Assembly: GCA_949035555.1 (NCBI GenBank)
Contig: CAROLD010000002.1
Location: 62,001 to 126,000, forward strand
Source of the DNA: an uncultured bacterium
GTDB lineage: Bacteria > Cyanobacteriota > Vampirovibrionia > Gastranaerophilales > Gastranaerophilaceae
Direction of reading: 5' to 3'
DNA length: 64,000 bases
This document shows positions 1-7,156 of the stretch, piece after piece. The translations under genes and the position numbers were made by a program. Within the stretch, counting starts at the first letter, position 1. Every line of letters begins with the position of its first letter. The notes beneath the pieces were generated by a model. It worked only from the letters and a program-made list of their open reading frames with translations. It was not told the origin of the DNA and made no database searches.

Positions 1-224
1 TCAAGAGTATATTTTGAAAACGCTTTGAATTTGTAATCAATAGTCCAAACACGCGCTAATGCAGGGTCATGCTCAATCATAGATTTATCAATACATGTCA
101 AATAATGTATTTCAACATCAGGGTGAGCATCTTTAATCGCTCGATATGTGTTTGAAGTATGAACAACGTCTCCTATCGCTCCCACTCTGATTATCAGGAC
201 TTTTTTGAACGGTATCTTTTTCAT
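1..224 (-). CDS. Glycosyltransferase family 9 (heptosyltransferase-like), N-terminal fragment
   Basis: Read on the minus strand this is an open frame starting at ATG 224-222 and running off the window edge, so only about 74 residues are visible. The start reads MKKIPFKKVLIIRVGAIGDV followed by a VHTSNTYRAIKDAHPDVEI-type segment. This is the N-terminal signature of ADP-heptose:LPS heptosyltransferases (GT9, GT-B fold), in which the GxIGDV loop shapes the acceptor site. The family adds heptose or related sugars to lipid A core on the cytoplasmic face of the inner membrane. It lies two bases downstream of the next glycosyltransferase gene, so the two are probably co-transcribed. The exact sugar is unknown. 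Confidence 0.8.
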   Translation of the reverse strand, partial: MKKIPFKKVLIIRVGAIGDVVHTSNTYRAIKDAHPDVEIHYLTCIDKSMIEHDPALARVWTIDYKFKAFSKYTL

Positions 225-226
225 AC

Positions 227-958
227 TTAGTTTTTCCAATATTTGTCAAGCCATTTTGTCGGTTTTACATATCTGAAACCACCCTTGCCCCAGAAGCCTG
301 CATAAGCCTGATCAGGGTTCGGACGACCGTGGAATACAAGGATTTTACAGTTTTCATCAGGTTCTTTCGGAACTTGAAAGTAATTGAGCGGGAATGGTCT
401 TAAACAGTTTCTTTTAAAACTTATACACCAATTTCTATCCCAGTATGACAGAATTCCTTTATCTTTCATTTGGTAAGACAAAAATGCCTGTTCATTTTTA
501 TATCTTTTTCTGATATCCTTGCCCTCTTTGTAGAAGTTTTCAATAATATCAGGATATTTTTTAACTTCAAATCTGAACACGGAAGAGTTACCGATAATAT
601 CATCTTCAAAATCCCAGTCCTTGATGATTACAAATTCACCAGGGACTTCAAAAAACTCATCAATATTGCGTAAAACAACAATATCCAAATCCAAAAATAA
701 AGCCTGACCTTCCAAATCCGCAAGTTTATCAGTAAACAAGCCTAATTTTTTCCAGGCTTTTTCAGGAAGACCTTCGTCATTAAGTTCAGGAAGCGGACGA
801 ATTTCCACTCCTTCATCAATACCTTCCGGTTTATCAGTAAAACATACAAATCTGTGAGGAATTGTTAAATTCTTTTCAACCATTTTGTATAAACGGTTAA
901 CATACTCAGGACCAAATTTGTCACCCCATTTGACGCAAATAACGTTTTTATCAGCCAT
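227..958 (-). CDS. Nucleotide-sugar glycosyltransferase with DLD (DxD) motif
   Basis: A protein of about 243 residues. The stretch ALFLDLDIVVLRNIDEFF near residue 90 carries a DxD-type motif (DLD) preceded by hydrophobic beta-strand residues, as in GT-A fold enzymes of the GT8/GT32 type that bind UDP-sugar through a metal ion. No signal peptide or membrane helix is seen, so it is cytoplasmic. A longer reading frame begins at 970, but ATG 958 is preceded by GGAG at a good distance and is preferred. It sits directly upstream of the GT9 gene, which suggests a role in LPS core or another surface glycan. The specific sugar and acceptor cannot be told. Confidence 0.7.
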   Translation of the reverse strand: MADKNVICVKWGDKFGPEYVNRLYKMVEKNLTIPHRFVCFTDKPEGIDEGVEIRPLPELNDEGLPEKAWKKLGLFTDKLADLEGQALFLDLDIVVLRNIDEFFEVPGEFVIIKDWDFEDDIIGNSSVFRFEVKKYPDIIENFYKEGKDIRKRYKNEQAFLSYQMKDKGILSYWDRNWCISFKRNCLRPFPLNYFQVPKEPDENCKILVFHGRPNPDQAYAGFWGKGGFRYVKPTKWLDKYWKN

Positions 959-1048
959 AATACTCTCCATCAGCTTCCTAATAACAACATTTCTATATTA
1001 GTATAAATATGAAGAATGAAAAACTTATTATTAAGATATTTTGAGTGT

Positions 1049-1969
1049 TTATTTTATATCTTCAATGACTTCTATCATCTCTTTTATAACCTGATTATAC
1101 GGGGTTGGGATACCGTGTTTTTTCCCAAGTTCTGCCATTGTTCCTGCAAACATTTCAACTTCGGTTTTTCTGCCTGCTTCAACATCTTGAAGCATAGAAG
1201 TTTTACCTTCAGGTATCATTTTATTAAATGCAATAAGCGCTTCATCAATCATTGTTTCAGTATTTTGAACCCCTTCTGCTTTTGCAACGGCTTGAACTTC
1301 TTTCATTATATTTAAATGCAGTTTATGAAAACTTTCACTTTCCTGCATTTGCCCGAAAGTTAATCTCAAAATCGCAGACGGCTGATTACAACTTACATTC
1401 AACATATATTTAAGCCAGTATGCCCTGAACATATCATCAGGTGTTTTATATGCAATCCCGATTTTATCAAAATATTCTTTTAGAGCATATATAATACCCG
1501 CATCGGTTTTGGTTTTATCTTTAACCCCGAATACAATATCACCGACACCGTCATGTGTAATAATATTACCTTCTCTCATTGCACTGTGCCCTATAAAATA
1601 TGAAATCGGAAGATGTTTCCAGCCGTATTTGCGTGAAATTATTTCTTCTGACGACACTCCGTTCAAAAGTGACATAATTATTGTATCTTCACTGACAAAA
1701 TTTTCGATATTTTTTATAACATCATTCAACCCGTCAAATTTTGTAGCAATAATTATTAAATCTGCTTTAAAATTTTTATCCTCAGGCAAAACATAGTTAA
1801 AATTCAAAGGTTTACCATTAAAAACTTTCGGATTTTTTTTGTAATTTTCAAGTCTGTTTTTATCAACCAGAACTCTTAATGAGTTACTGTCATATTCATT
1901 TATTTTATTGGCATAAATTGAACCGACCGCACCAATTCCGCATATAAGTGTATTATTGATTTCTTTCAT
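1049..1969 (-). CDS. panE: Ketopantoate reductase family protein (PanE/ApbA-like)
   Basis: A 306-residue protein with an N-terminal Rossmann motif GIGAVGSIYA (residues about 10-20) for NADPH. A second segment, SLLNGVSSEEII, matches the conserved NG-containing loop of 2-dehydropantoate 2-reductases. The C-terminal helical domain contains the expected K and N/S residues around YMLNVSCNQPSA. The enzyme would reduce 2-dehydropantoate to pantoate for pantothenate and CoA synthesis. Length matches the family (about 300). Paralogues with other 2-oxoacid substrates exist, so the gene symbol is tentative. It is transcribed alone on the minus strand; a TATAAA box six bases before the ATG hints at a leaderless message. 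Confidence 0.75.
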   Translation of the reverse strand: MKEINNTLICGIGAVGSIYANKINEYDSNSLRVLVDKNRLENYKKNPKVFNGKPLNFNYVLPEDKNFKADLIIIATKFDGLNDVIKNIENFVSEDTIIMSLLNGVSSEEIISRKYGWKHLPISYFIGHSAMREGNIITHDGVGDIVFGVKDKTKTDAGIIYALKEYFDKIGIAYKTPDDMFRAYWLKYMLNVSCNQPSAILRLTFGQMQESESFHKLHLNIMKEVQAVAKAEGVQNTETMIDEALIAFNKMIPEGKTSMLQDVEAGRKTEVEMFAGTMAELGKKHGIPTPYNQVIKEMIEVIEDIK

Positions 1970-2113
1970 AATATATTTATAATATCACTGTTTATATTAT
2001 TTATTAACTTTTTTTACATTTTTTTAATTTCCTATCAAATTTGTCAAAAAATAATACTTTATATAAATACGAATAGTGTAGTAGTTAAATTTTAGTGTGG
2101 TCAGTTAGTGGGA

Positions 2114-2875
2114 ATGGAAATATTTAATCCGGGCCAATTGTCTGTTGGCTTGAATTCAAATATACAATTTAATAAATTCGGACATAAGATTTACTTTGGA
2201 CAAACCCCGGTTCAGGATACATTCCAAAGTACCTCGCCTCTTAGACTTTGCAATGAATTGGAAATTAAAAAACTTATTTCCCAAAATCCTGATGTACGAA
2301 AGATTTTAGCAGAACACAAAATGCCTGTACGTTTAAATATGCAAGAGTTAAAAGATTTGATGGATGGTCACTGCAAGACCACAACAGAATTTGCTGTCCA
2401 GATCGCTAAAAATCTTCCGCAAGCACTGAAACAACAGGTCAATATCAAAGACCTGAAAGACGGCGCTATGATGCACGATTTTGGGAAAGTTCTTATCCCG
2501 CCAAAGATTTTGAACAAACACGGAGCATTAACTCCCGACGAACACAAAATCATGGATTTACATTCTGAACTCGGTTATCAGCTTTTAAAAAACACAGGTG
2601 TAAATGATGAAGTTCTAAAACTTGTAAGATATCATCACGACAATTATGACGGCTCAGCCAAAAATTTCGTACCCGATATTAATTTACAAATCCTGAATAT
2701 TGCAGATAAATATTCCGCGTTGACAGAAAAACGCGTTTATAAAGATGCGTTTTCTCCAAAACAGGCACTTACAATTATTTATTCTGAAGTCAAAAAAGGT
2801 AATGTTCACCCATTCTTGTTCCAAGCTTTAGTAAAAGCCGTTACTCCGCAAAAGGTTGAAACAGGTGTAGCTTAG
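2114..2875 (+). CDS. HD-GYP-like metal-dependent phosphohydrolase
   Basis: About 253 residues. From residue about 75 it shows an HD fold: the HD doublet appears as MHDFGKVLIP, followed by LHSELGYQLL, a YHHDNYDGSA segment and ADKYSALTEKRVY. This order matches HD-GYP domains, which hydrolyse cyclic di-GMP, but the GYP triad is degenerate (DGSAKN instead of DGxGYP). Activity against c-di-GMP is therefore uncertain. The first 75 residues are not recognised. GTG at 2108 is an alternative start; neither has a good ribosome binding site. A GGDEF cyclase near 51 kb could be a functional counterpart. A copy of the dispersed repeat begins right at its stop codon. Confidence 0.7.
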   Translation: MEIFNPGQLSVGLNSNIQFNKFGHKIYFGQTPVQDTFQSTSPLRLCNELEIKKLISQNPDVRKILAEHKMPVRLNMQELKDLMDGHCKTTTEFAVQIAKNLPQALKQQVNIKDLKDGAMMHDFGKVLIPPKILNKHGALTPDEHKIMDLHSELGYQLLKNTGVNDEVLKLVRYHHDNYDGSAKNFVPDINLQILNIADKYSALTEKRVYKDAFSPKQALTIIYSEVKKGNVHPFLFQALVKAVTPQKVETGVA

Positions 2876-2892
2876 GGGTAAATGTTACTCGC
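2875..2892. repeat. Dispersed intergenic repeat, short copy A
   Basis: The bases GGGGTAAATGTTACTCGC directly after (and overlapping) the stop codon of the HD-GYP-like gene match the edge of the longer repeat copies near 5.3 kb and 33.1 kb. It is followed by a separate sequence, TTGTCATTACGAGAGGGAG, that occurs only once here but resembles common bacterial intergenic repeats. Confidence 0.55.
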
Positions 2893-2943
2893 AAAATTAT
2901 TGTCATTACGAGAGGGAGTAACCAGCATTGGCAGCCCCTGAAT

Positions 2944-5214
2944 CTACTTTTTCAAAACCATTGCAGGACGGGTTACGGACAATACCATCTCATTCGGGAT
3001 ATAAAAATCTTTTACTCCAAAATTCGCATTAATAAATATAAATTCGAGTGTTTCTCCGCTTTTTACATCGAGAAGGTCAAATGGTATTTTCAAATCCAAA
3101 ACTTCATCATAAGCGGTTTGAATAGTTTTATCACTCTCCAGAACCCACATATCACCGGGGATTGCTTTAATCAGACGCAAAAATTGCAGTTCATTTTTCC
3201 TTATTGCAATCTGTAGTTCATTATGAAATTTTTCCATCGAAATCGGCGGAATATTCTGAGTTTTATTGATTAATCTGATAGGTGCAAGTGCATGTTTTCT
3301 GCCTGTTTTTCGCAAATACACATACATCTGGAATGTTCTTTGATTGAGATCAATATTTTCTTTTAAATATTTATTCAGATGGAATTTGAGATAGAAATTA
3401 TCATTATCATTTCCAAATCTAATTTTTTCAAAAAGTTTTGACTCACGCAAAACAGGACCGTCAGGGGTATCAATACACCCTGCGCTTTTCCATATGTCAG
3501 TTTCGGATGTAATATCTTTACCGTTGATTTCAGGTGTAATCAAACTTTGCGGATATCTTGAAGGTTTTGACGGTGAAATACTTGTAATAGGTTCATCCAA
3601 ATATTTAGGAGTGTCTAAATCAAGATATCTGTAAATATTTTTCAAATGATTTCTGAACAAAAAGTCAAAAATGTTATCGCGACCCGAGTCATTTGGCTCG
3701 CCATACCACCAGAACCAGTCACTGCCTTCACAGATAAATAATTCTTTTCTGGCAAGTTCAATATTCTCATTCAGAGGTTCCCGTTTTACAAATTCCGAGA
3801 AATCTTGTCTTACACGTTTTAAATAAACCCATGCCAAATCCTTCACCGGCTCGTCTATCCAGAGTTTAAAGTTTTTATTAAACCATGAGCCTGATGAAAT
3901 CTTATTAAGAAGCTTGTGTTCCTTGCTTTCTTCAATATAGTCGCTGATTAAAACCGTTTCCAGCGTGCTGTCTTCCGAAATTAAAGTATAAAGTGTTTTC
4001 AGGAATGAAGCTCCGTCTTCCATATAATTTTCCCAGCAGTTTTCACCGTCTAATGCTATTGTCAAAAGATGTTCTTTATCAGGAGATGACAAAATCTTGC
4101 TCTGCATAACCTTAATTCTGTCATATAAATCATTAGCAACGGCAATCGGGTTGTGGTGCGGATATTCAAAATTGATCAAATTATGAACAGTAGAATCCCT
4201 GAATATCATCTTAATATCAGAATTTTTTGTCTTATACTGATAGGTTTTCAAAAGATGGTAAGGTTCTTTCAAATAGCCTTTAAAATCATGTACAAATTCA
4301 AAATTAATAGAGCTGCCCAGAATTCCCTCATCCGAAATTGCCCATTCAACGCCGAGATTGCTCAACATCTCAAGAGTTTTACCGTTAACACACTGCTCTG
4401 AAGGCCAAATGCCTCTAGGACGTTTGCCAAAAATTTCCTCAACTCTGTCAAGCGCCATTTCTGTCTGAATTTTGGCATCAAGTTCTGTTTTTAAACTTAA
4501 AATTTCATCATCTGAAGATGCATTCTTTTTAATATTTTTATAATCAAGTAATATAGGCAAAATCGGATGATAATACGGGCTTGTTGTAATTTCGATTTTA
4601 TCTTTTTGAACAAGTTTTTTTAATGTCGGAATAATTTTTTTGATAATTTCTCTTTGAATATCAATAATTTTTATTCTATCTTCAATGGTATAATTTTTAC
4701 CTTTTTTGACAAGTTTTTTCAATTCGGTATTGGAAGTTTTATATGACGGATCCATCCACGCAAGATTAAATAACGCCATTATATCAGCATATTCCTGATT
4801 TGTGAATATTGATGTATCAGCAGTCCCCTCAGCTTGAACAATTTGATATAATCTGTGATACTCATCATTTGTCAAAATCATTGTTTGATAATTTGCATCA
4901 AAAAAATTATTCAGGATAAATATTTTGTCTTTTTCGTTAAGTTTTTCCTCAGGGGTAATTGTAAGCCGTGAATGAATATCATGTGCACCATGATCAGCAT
5001 ATTCAATAATTGAGTCAAATAATACCGGAACAAAGTTAAAATTCAGCTTTAAATTTTCAAATTTATTGACCCACATAGCCATATCAAGATAATCCTTCAC
5101 CGCGTGAAGTCTTACCCATGGCATTATGTAATCGCCGTCAGGTGTGAGCTGATAAACCGGCTGGTGCATATGCCAGTAGAATGCAATAGATAATTTTTTG
5201 GTCTGACTCATCAT
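2944..5214 (-). CDS. Glycoside hydrolase family 57 (alpha-glucan hydrolase or glucanotransferase)
   Basis: A 756-residue protein. It opens with the GH57 motif 1 HMHQP (about residue 15). GIWPSEQC near residue 266-272 fits the motif that carries the catalytic glutamate, and IALDGENCWE near 385 fits the motif with the acid/base aspartate. GH57 enzymes are retaining alpha-amylases, branching enzymes, amylopullulanases or 4-alpha-glucanotransferases acting on starch or glycogen. The last 200 residues look like a beta-rich C-terminal domain of the glucodextranase/DOMON type. There is no signal peptide, so intracellular glycogen turnover is more likely than starch digestion outside the cell. Two ATGs stand in tandem at 5214 and 5211. 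Confidence 0.85.
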   Translation of the reverse strand: MMSQTKKLSIAFYWHMHQPVYQLTPDGDYIMPWVRLHAVKDYLDMAMWVNKFENLKLNFNFVPVLFDSIIEYADHGAHDIHSRLTITPEEKLNEKDKIFILNNFFDANYQTMILTNDEYHRLYQIVQAEGTADTSIFTNQEYADIMALFNLAWMDPSYKTSNTELKKLVKKGKNYTIEDRIKIIDIQREIIKKIIPTLKKLVQKDKIEITTSPYYHPILPILLDYKNIKKNASSDDEILSLKTELDAKIQTEMALDRVEEIFGKRPRGIWPSEQCVNGKTLEMLSNLGVEWAISDEGILGSSINFEFVHDFKGYLKEPYHLLKTYQYKTKNSDIKMIFRDSTVHNLINFEYPHHNPIAVANDLYDRIKVMQSKILSSPDKEHLLTIALDGENCWENYMEDGASFLKTLYTLISEDSTLETVLISDYIEESKEHKLLNKISSGSWFNKNFKLWIDEPVKDLAWVYLKRVRQDFSEFVKREPLNENIELARKELFICEGSDWFWWYGEPNDSGRDNIFDFLFRNHLKNIYRYLDLDTPKYLDEPITSISPSKPSRYPQSLITPEINGKDITSETDIWKSAGCIDTPDGPVLRESKLFEKIRFGNDNDNFYLKFHLNKYLKENIDLNQRTFQMYVYLRKTGRKHALAPIRLINKTQNIPPISMEKFHNELQIAIRKNELQFLRLIKAIPGDMWVLESDKTIQTAYDEVLDLKIPFDLLDVKSGETLEFIFINANFGVKDFYIPNEMVLSVTRPAMVLKK

Positions 5215-5263
5215 ACTTACAACTTAACTCTTTTATAACAACATTGTAGCATTGAAATATTTT

Positions 5264-5376
5264 CCCGCAAGAGGGGGTAAATGTTGGTACTCGCTGAACG
5301 GGGTAATATGCCACCAATTATGTTACACGTCGCCAAATTATTTCCTAAATTTTCTCACCGAACGGGAGGGGTAATA
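5264..5376 (-). repeat. Dispersed intergenic repeat, copy B
   Basis: Between two minus-strand genes. Its reverse complement aligns over about 95 bases with copy C (6211-6325), sharing the segments ACATAATTGGTGGCATATTA, CCCCGTTCAGCGAG/CCCCGTCCGGCGAG and GAAATAA. Copy B is oriented opposite to C. Partial extra units at both ends (CCCGTTCGGTGAG and ACATTTACCCCCTC) suggest a tandem unit of about 80-85 bases. Confidence 0.75.
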
Positions 5377-5386
5377 TTGTTAACAA

Positions 5387-5707
5387 TTACATTGGATTCT
5401 TTTTTAATTCATCAAATATAATATCAACAAATACTCTCAGCTCATCATTAATCATTTTTATAACTTCAAGACTACTGTCTATTGTTTCCCTGTGTTGCGC
5501 ATATAAAGAAGGGTCATTTTGCTTTATGAGTTTTAGACTATCGAACAAGAATTCAAATTTCAAATAAGCAGCACCAAGATATTTTGTGGCATCTTTAATA
5601 TTATCCAATATCGCAAGAGTTAAATCCTTATTAACAAAATTTTTATTGTAATAAATCTGCAATTCTTTTTCATATTCTTCTTTTGTCATTTTTATTTTTT
5701 TGTCCAT
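5387..5707 (-). CDS. Small acidic helical protein, unknown function
   Basis: About 106 residues, mostly charged and helical (EEYEKELQIYYN, SSLEVIKMINDELRVF), with no membrane segment. I do not recognise the family. The frame extends to a TTG at 5713, but ATG 5707 has AAGGA six bases upstream and is chosen. It is transcribed divergently from the small HTH gene at 5814. A strong promoter (TTGACA, 16 bases, TATAAT) lies at 5767-5794. The same arrangement, a small helical protein divergent from a related HTH protein, recurs at 51.7-52.4 kb, which suggests a functional pair. The role cannot be stated. Confidence 0.6.
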   Translation of the reverse strand: MDKKIKMTKEEYEKELQIYYNKNFVNKDLTLAILDNIKDATKYLGAAYLKFEFLFDSLKLIKQNDPSLYAQHRETIDSSLEVIKMINDELRVFVDIIFDELKKNPM

Positions 5708-5766
5708 ACACAATCCTTGCTTTACATTTATATCATATTCGATAATTTATATCTTATATAATAATT

Positions 5767-5794
5767 ATTATACAATACGGACAAAATTTGTCAA
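5767..5794 (-). promoter_or_regulatory. Sigma-70 type promoter of the small helical protein gene
   Basis: On the minus strand TTGACA (5794-5789), a 16-base spacer and TATAAT (5772-5767). The -35 box lies inside a near-palindrome GACAAAATTTGTC (5780-5792). That palindrome also falls about where the -35 of the divergent HTH gene would be, so it could be an operator for autoregulation by the HTH protein (inference). Confidence 0.7.
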
Positions 5795-5801
5795 ATAAAA
5801 T

Positions 5802-5813
5802 TATAATCATTGT
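5802..5813 (+). promoter_or_regulatory. -10 box of a candidate leaderless message (HTH gene)
   Basis: TATAAT at 5802-5807 is followed after six bases by the ATG at 5814, and no ribosome binding site precedes that ATG. Transcription would start on or next to the start codon. The possible -35 (CGGACA, 5778-5783) is weak and lies in the near-palindrome shared with the divergent promoter. Confidence 0.55.
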
Positions 5814-6029
5814 ATGGATATAAAAACACAATTAAAAATACTGCTTACGATGAAACACATGTCAGTTGAAGAATTAGCCAACAGACTAAGCGCTGAAACT
5901 GGTACCAAATATACTTCAGCCATGATTTATGGAAAACTCAATCGTGACACAATATCATTCACAGATTGCCAAAAAATCGCAAAAATTTTAGGATACGAAA
6001 TAACTTTTAAAGAAATTGATAGATCCTGA
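5814..6029 (+). CDS. Small XRE-like helix-turn-helix protein
   Basis: 71 residues. The core MSVEELANRLSAETG followed by AMIYGKLNRDTISF and CQKIAKILGYEITF has the pattern of a compact helix-turn-helix DNA-binding domain that fills the whole protein. It is clearly related to the 72-73-residue protein at 51704-51925: the MS/MT-x-x-x-LA-x-LS-x-x-TG pattern, the KL-x-R-x-TI turn and the IAxILxxxIxF end are shared. It is probably a repressor of its divergent neighbour and of itself. The start at 5814 has no Shine-Dalgarno sequence but a -10 box six bases before, so the message is probably leaderless. Confidence 0.65.
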   Translation: MDIKTQLKILLTMKHMSVEELANRLSAETGTKYTSAMIYGKLNRDTISFTDCQKIAKILGYEITFKEIDRS

Positions 6030-6325
6030 ATCTTCTGGTTGCTACGCATCTGCATACAGACTCACACAAAATTTTGTCATTCTGAATCAAGTTCAGCATG
6101 ACAGTCGTGTTGCGTTGTTCCGGACTCCGATCCGGAATCTATTCTTTGATAGAATTACAAAACAACAATCTAACCCTCACCCCAACCCTCTCCCTTGGAG
6201 AGGGAAAGCTAGTAACATAATTGGTAGCAATATATTTACCCCTACCCCGTCCGGCGAGAAAAAATTTGGAAATAACTCTGCGACGTGTAACATAATTGGT
6301 GGCATATTACCCCGTCCGGCGAGGA
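6030..6325. repeat. Repeat-filled intergenic region
   Basis: No gene is supported here; an open frame across it simply reads repeats. It contains three hairpin elements: GTCATTCTGAA...TTCAGCATGAC at about 6077-6103, TTCCGGA-CTCCGA-TCCGGAA near 6118-6137, and CCCTCTCC-CTT-GGAGAGGG at 6186-6204. After these comes dispersed repeat copy C (6211-6325). The composition is more GC-rich than the flanks. Confidence 0.7.
6211..6325 (+). repeat. Dispersed intergenic repeat, copy C (two tandem units)
   Basis: Two direct copies of a unit containing GTAACATAATTGGTrGC, ATTTACCCC or ATTACCCC, and CCCCGTCCGGCGAG. Each unit is about 75-85 bases long. The second unit ends exactly against the stop codon of nadC. 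It is the same family as copy B in the opposite orientation. Confidence 0.75.
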
Positions 6326-7156
6326 CTACATGTCTAATGCAACGTCAAGGGTTGGCGCTTTGGCTACTATTGCGCTTGACGAAATTATATCAACTCCGCA
6401 CTCCGCAATTTTACGAACTGTATCTAAATGTACATTTCCGCTTGCTTCCACAACGGCTCTGCGGTCAATCAATTCAACAGCTTCTTTCATTTGTTCCAAC
6501 GTCATATTATCAAGCATAATAATATCAACACCCAGAGGAAGTGCTTCTTTTACCTGCTCTAAAGTATCGCATTCAAGCTCAATTTTATGCGCGTGAGAAA
6601 GGTTTGATTTAACCATATTCACCGCGTTTGTCACACCGCCGGCAACTTGAATATGATTATCTTTAATCATTGCACAGTCAGATAAATTAAATCTGTGCAA
6701 TGCTCCGCCGCCTGTTTTTACAGAATATTTTTCGAATGCTCTGAAACCCGGAGTTGTTTTTCTTGTATCAACAATTTTGCAAGGCAAATCCCCGATTGCC
6801 TGCTGATATTTGTTTGTTTCTGTCGCAATTCCGCTCATTCTTTGAACGTAATTAAGAGAAACCCTTTCTCCAAGCAAAAGATATTTACCGGGACCTGTCA
6901 ATTTTGCAAGAACATCGCCTTTTTTAATCTTGTCACCATCTTTGAACAGCAATTCAACTTTAACTTTATCTGAAAGCACTTTGAAAACAGTTTTAAAAAC
7001 TTCCAAGCCACAGATAATACCTTCGCATCTGGAGACAAGCGAAGCATTAAAAATTTTATCTTCTCCAAGAATACTTTCCGTTGTAACGTCGCCAAATCCA
7101 ATATCTTCCATCAATGCGTTTTTAACATGATCTTCAACATAAAAATTACTTAACAA
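6326..7156 (-). CDS. nadC: Quinolinate phosphoribosyltransferase (carboxylating)
   Basis: 276 residues. It converts quinolinate and PRPP to nicotinate mononucleotide in de novo NAD synthesis. Family marks are DIGFGDVTTE near the N-terminus, the substrate-binding segment VDTRKTTPGFRAFEKYSVKTGGG with HRFNLSDCAMIKDNHI, and VDIIMLDNM with EASGNV in the barrel. The start is a TTG at 7156, overlapping the end of nadB by 11 bases, with AAGGAG nine bases upstream. This fits translational coupling. nadA is not in the window. The stop codon abuts a dispersed repeat. Confidence 0.95.
   Translation of the reverse strand: MLSNFYVEDHVKNALMEDIGFGDVTTESILGEDKIFNASLVSRCEGIICGLEVFKTVFKVLSDKVKVELLFKDGDKIKKGDVLAKLTGPGKYLLLGERVSLNYVQRMSGIATETNKYQQAIGDLPCKIVDTRKTTPGFRAFEKYSVKTGGGALHRFNLSDCAMIKDNHIQVAGGVTNAVNMVKSNLSHAHKIELECDTLEQVKEALPLGVDIIMLDNMTLEQMKEAVELIDRRAVVEASGNVHLDTVRKIAECGVDIISSSAIVAKAPTLDVALDM

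Noticed and set aside
6016..6519. Open frame of 167 codons on the plus strand
   Set aside because: It crosses three hairpin repeats and copy C of the dispersed repeat and ends antisense to nadC; no ribosome site and no protein-like composition.
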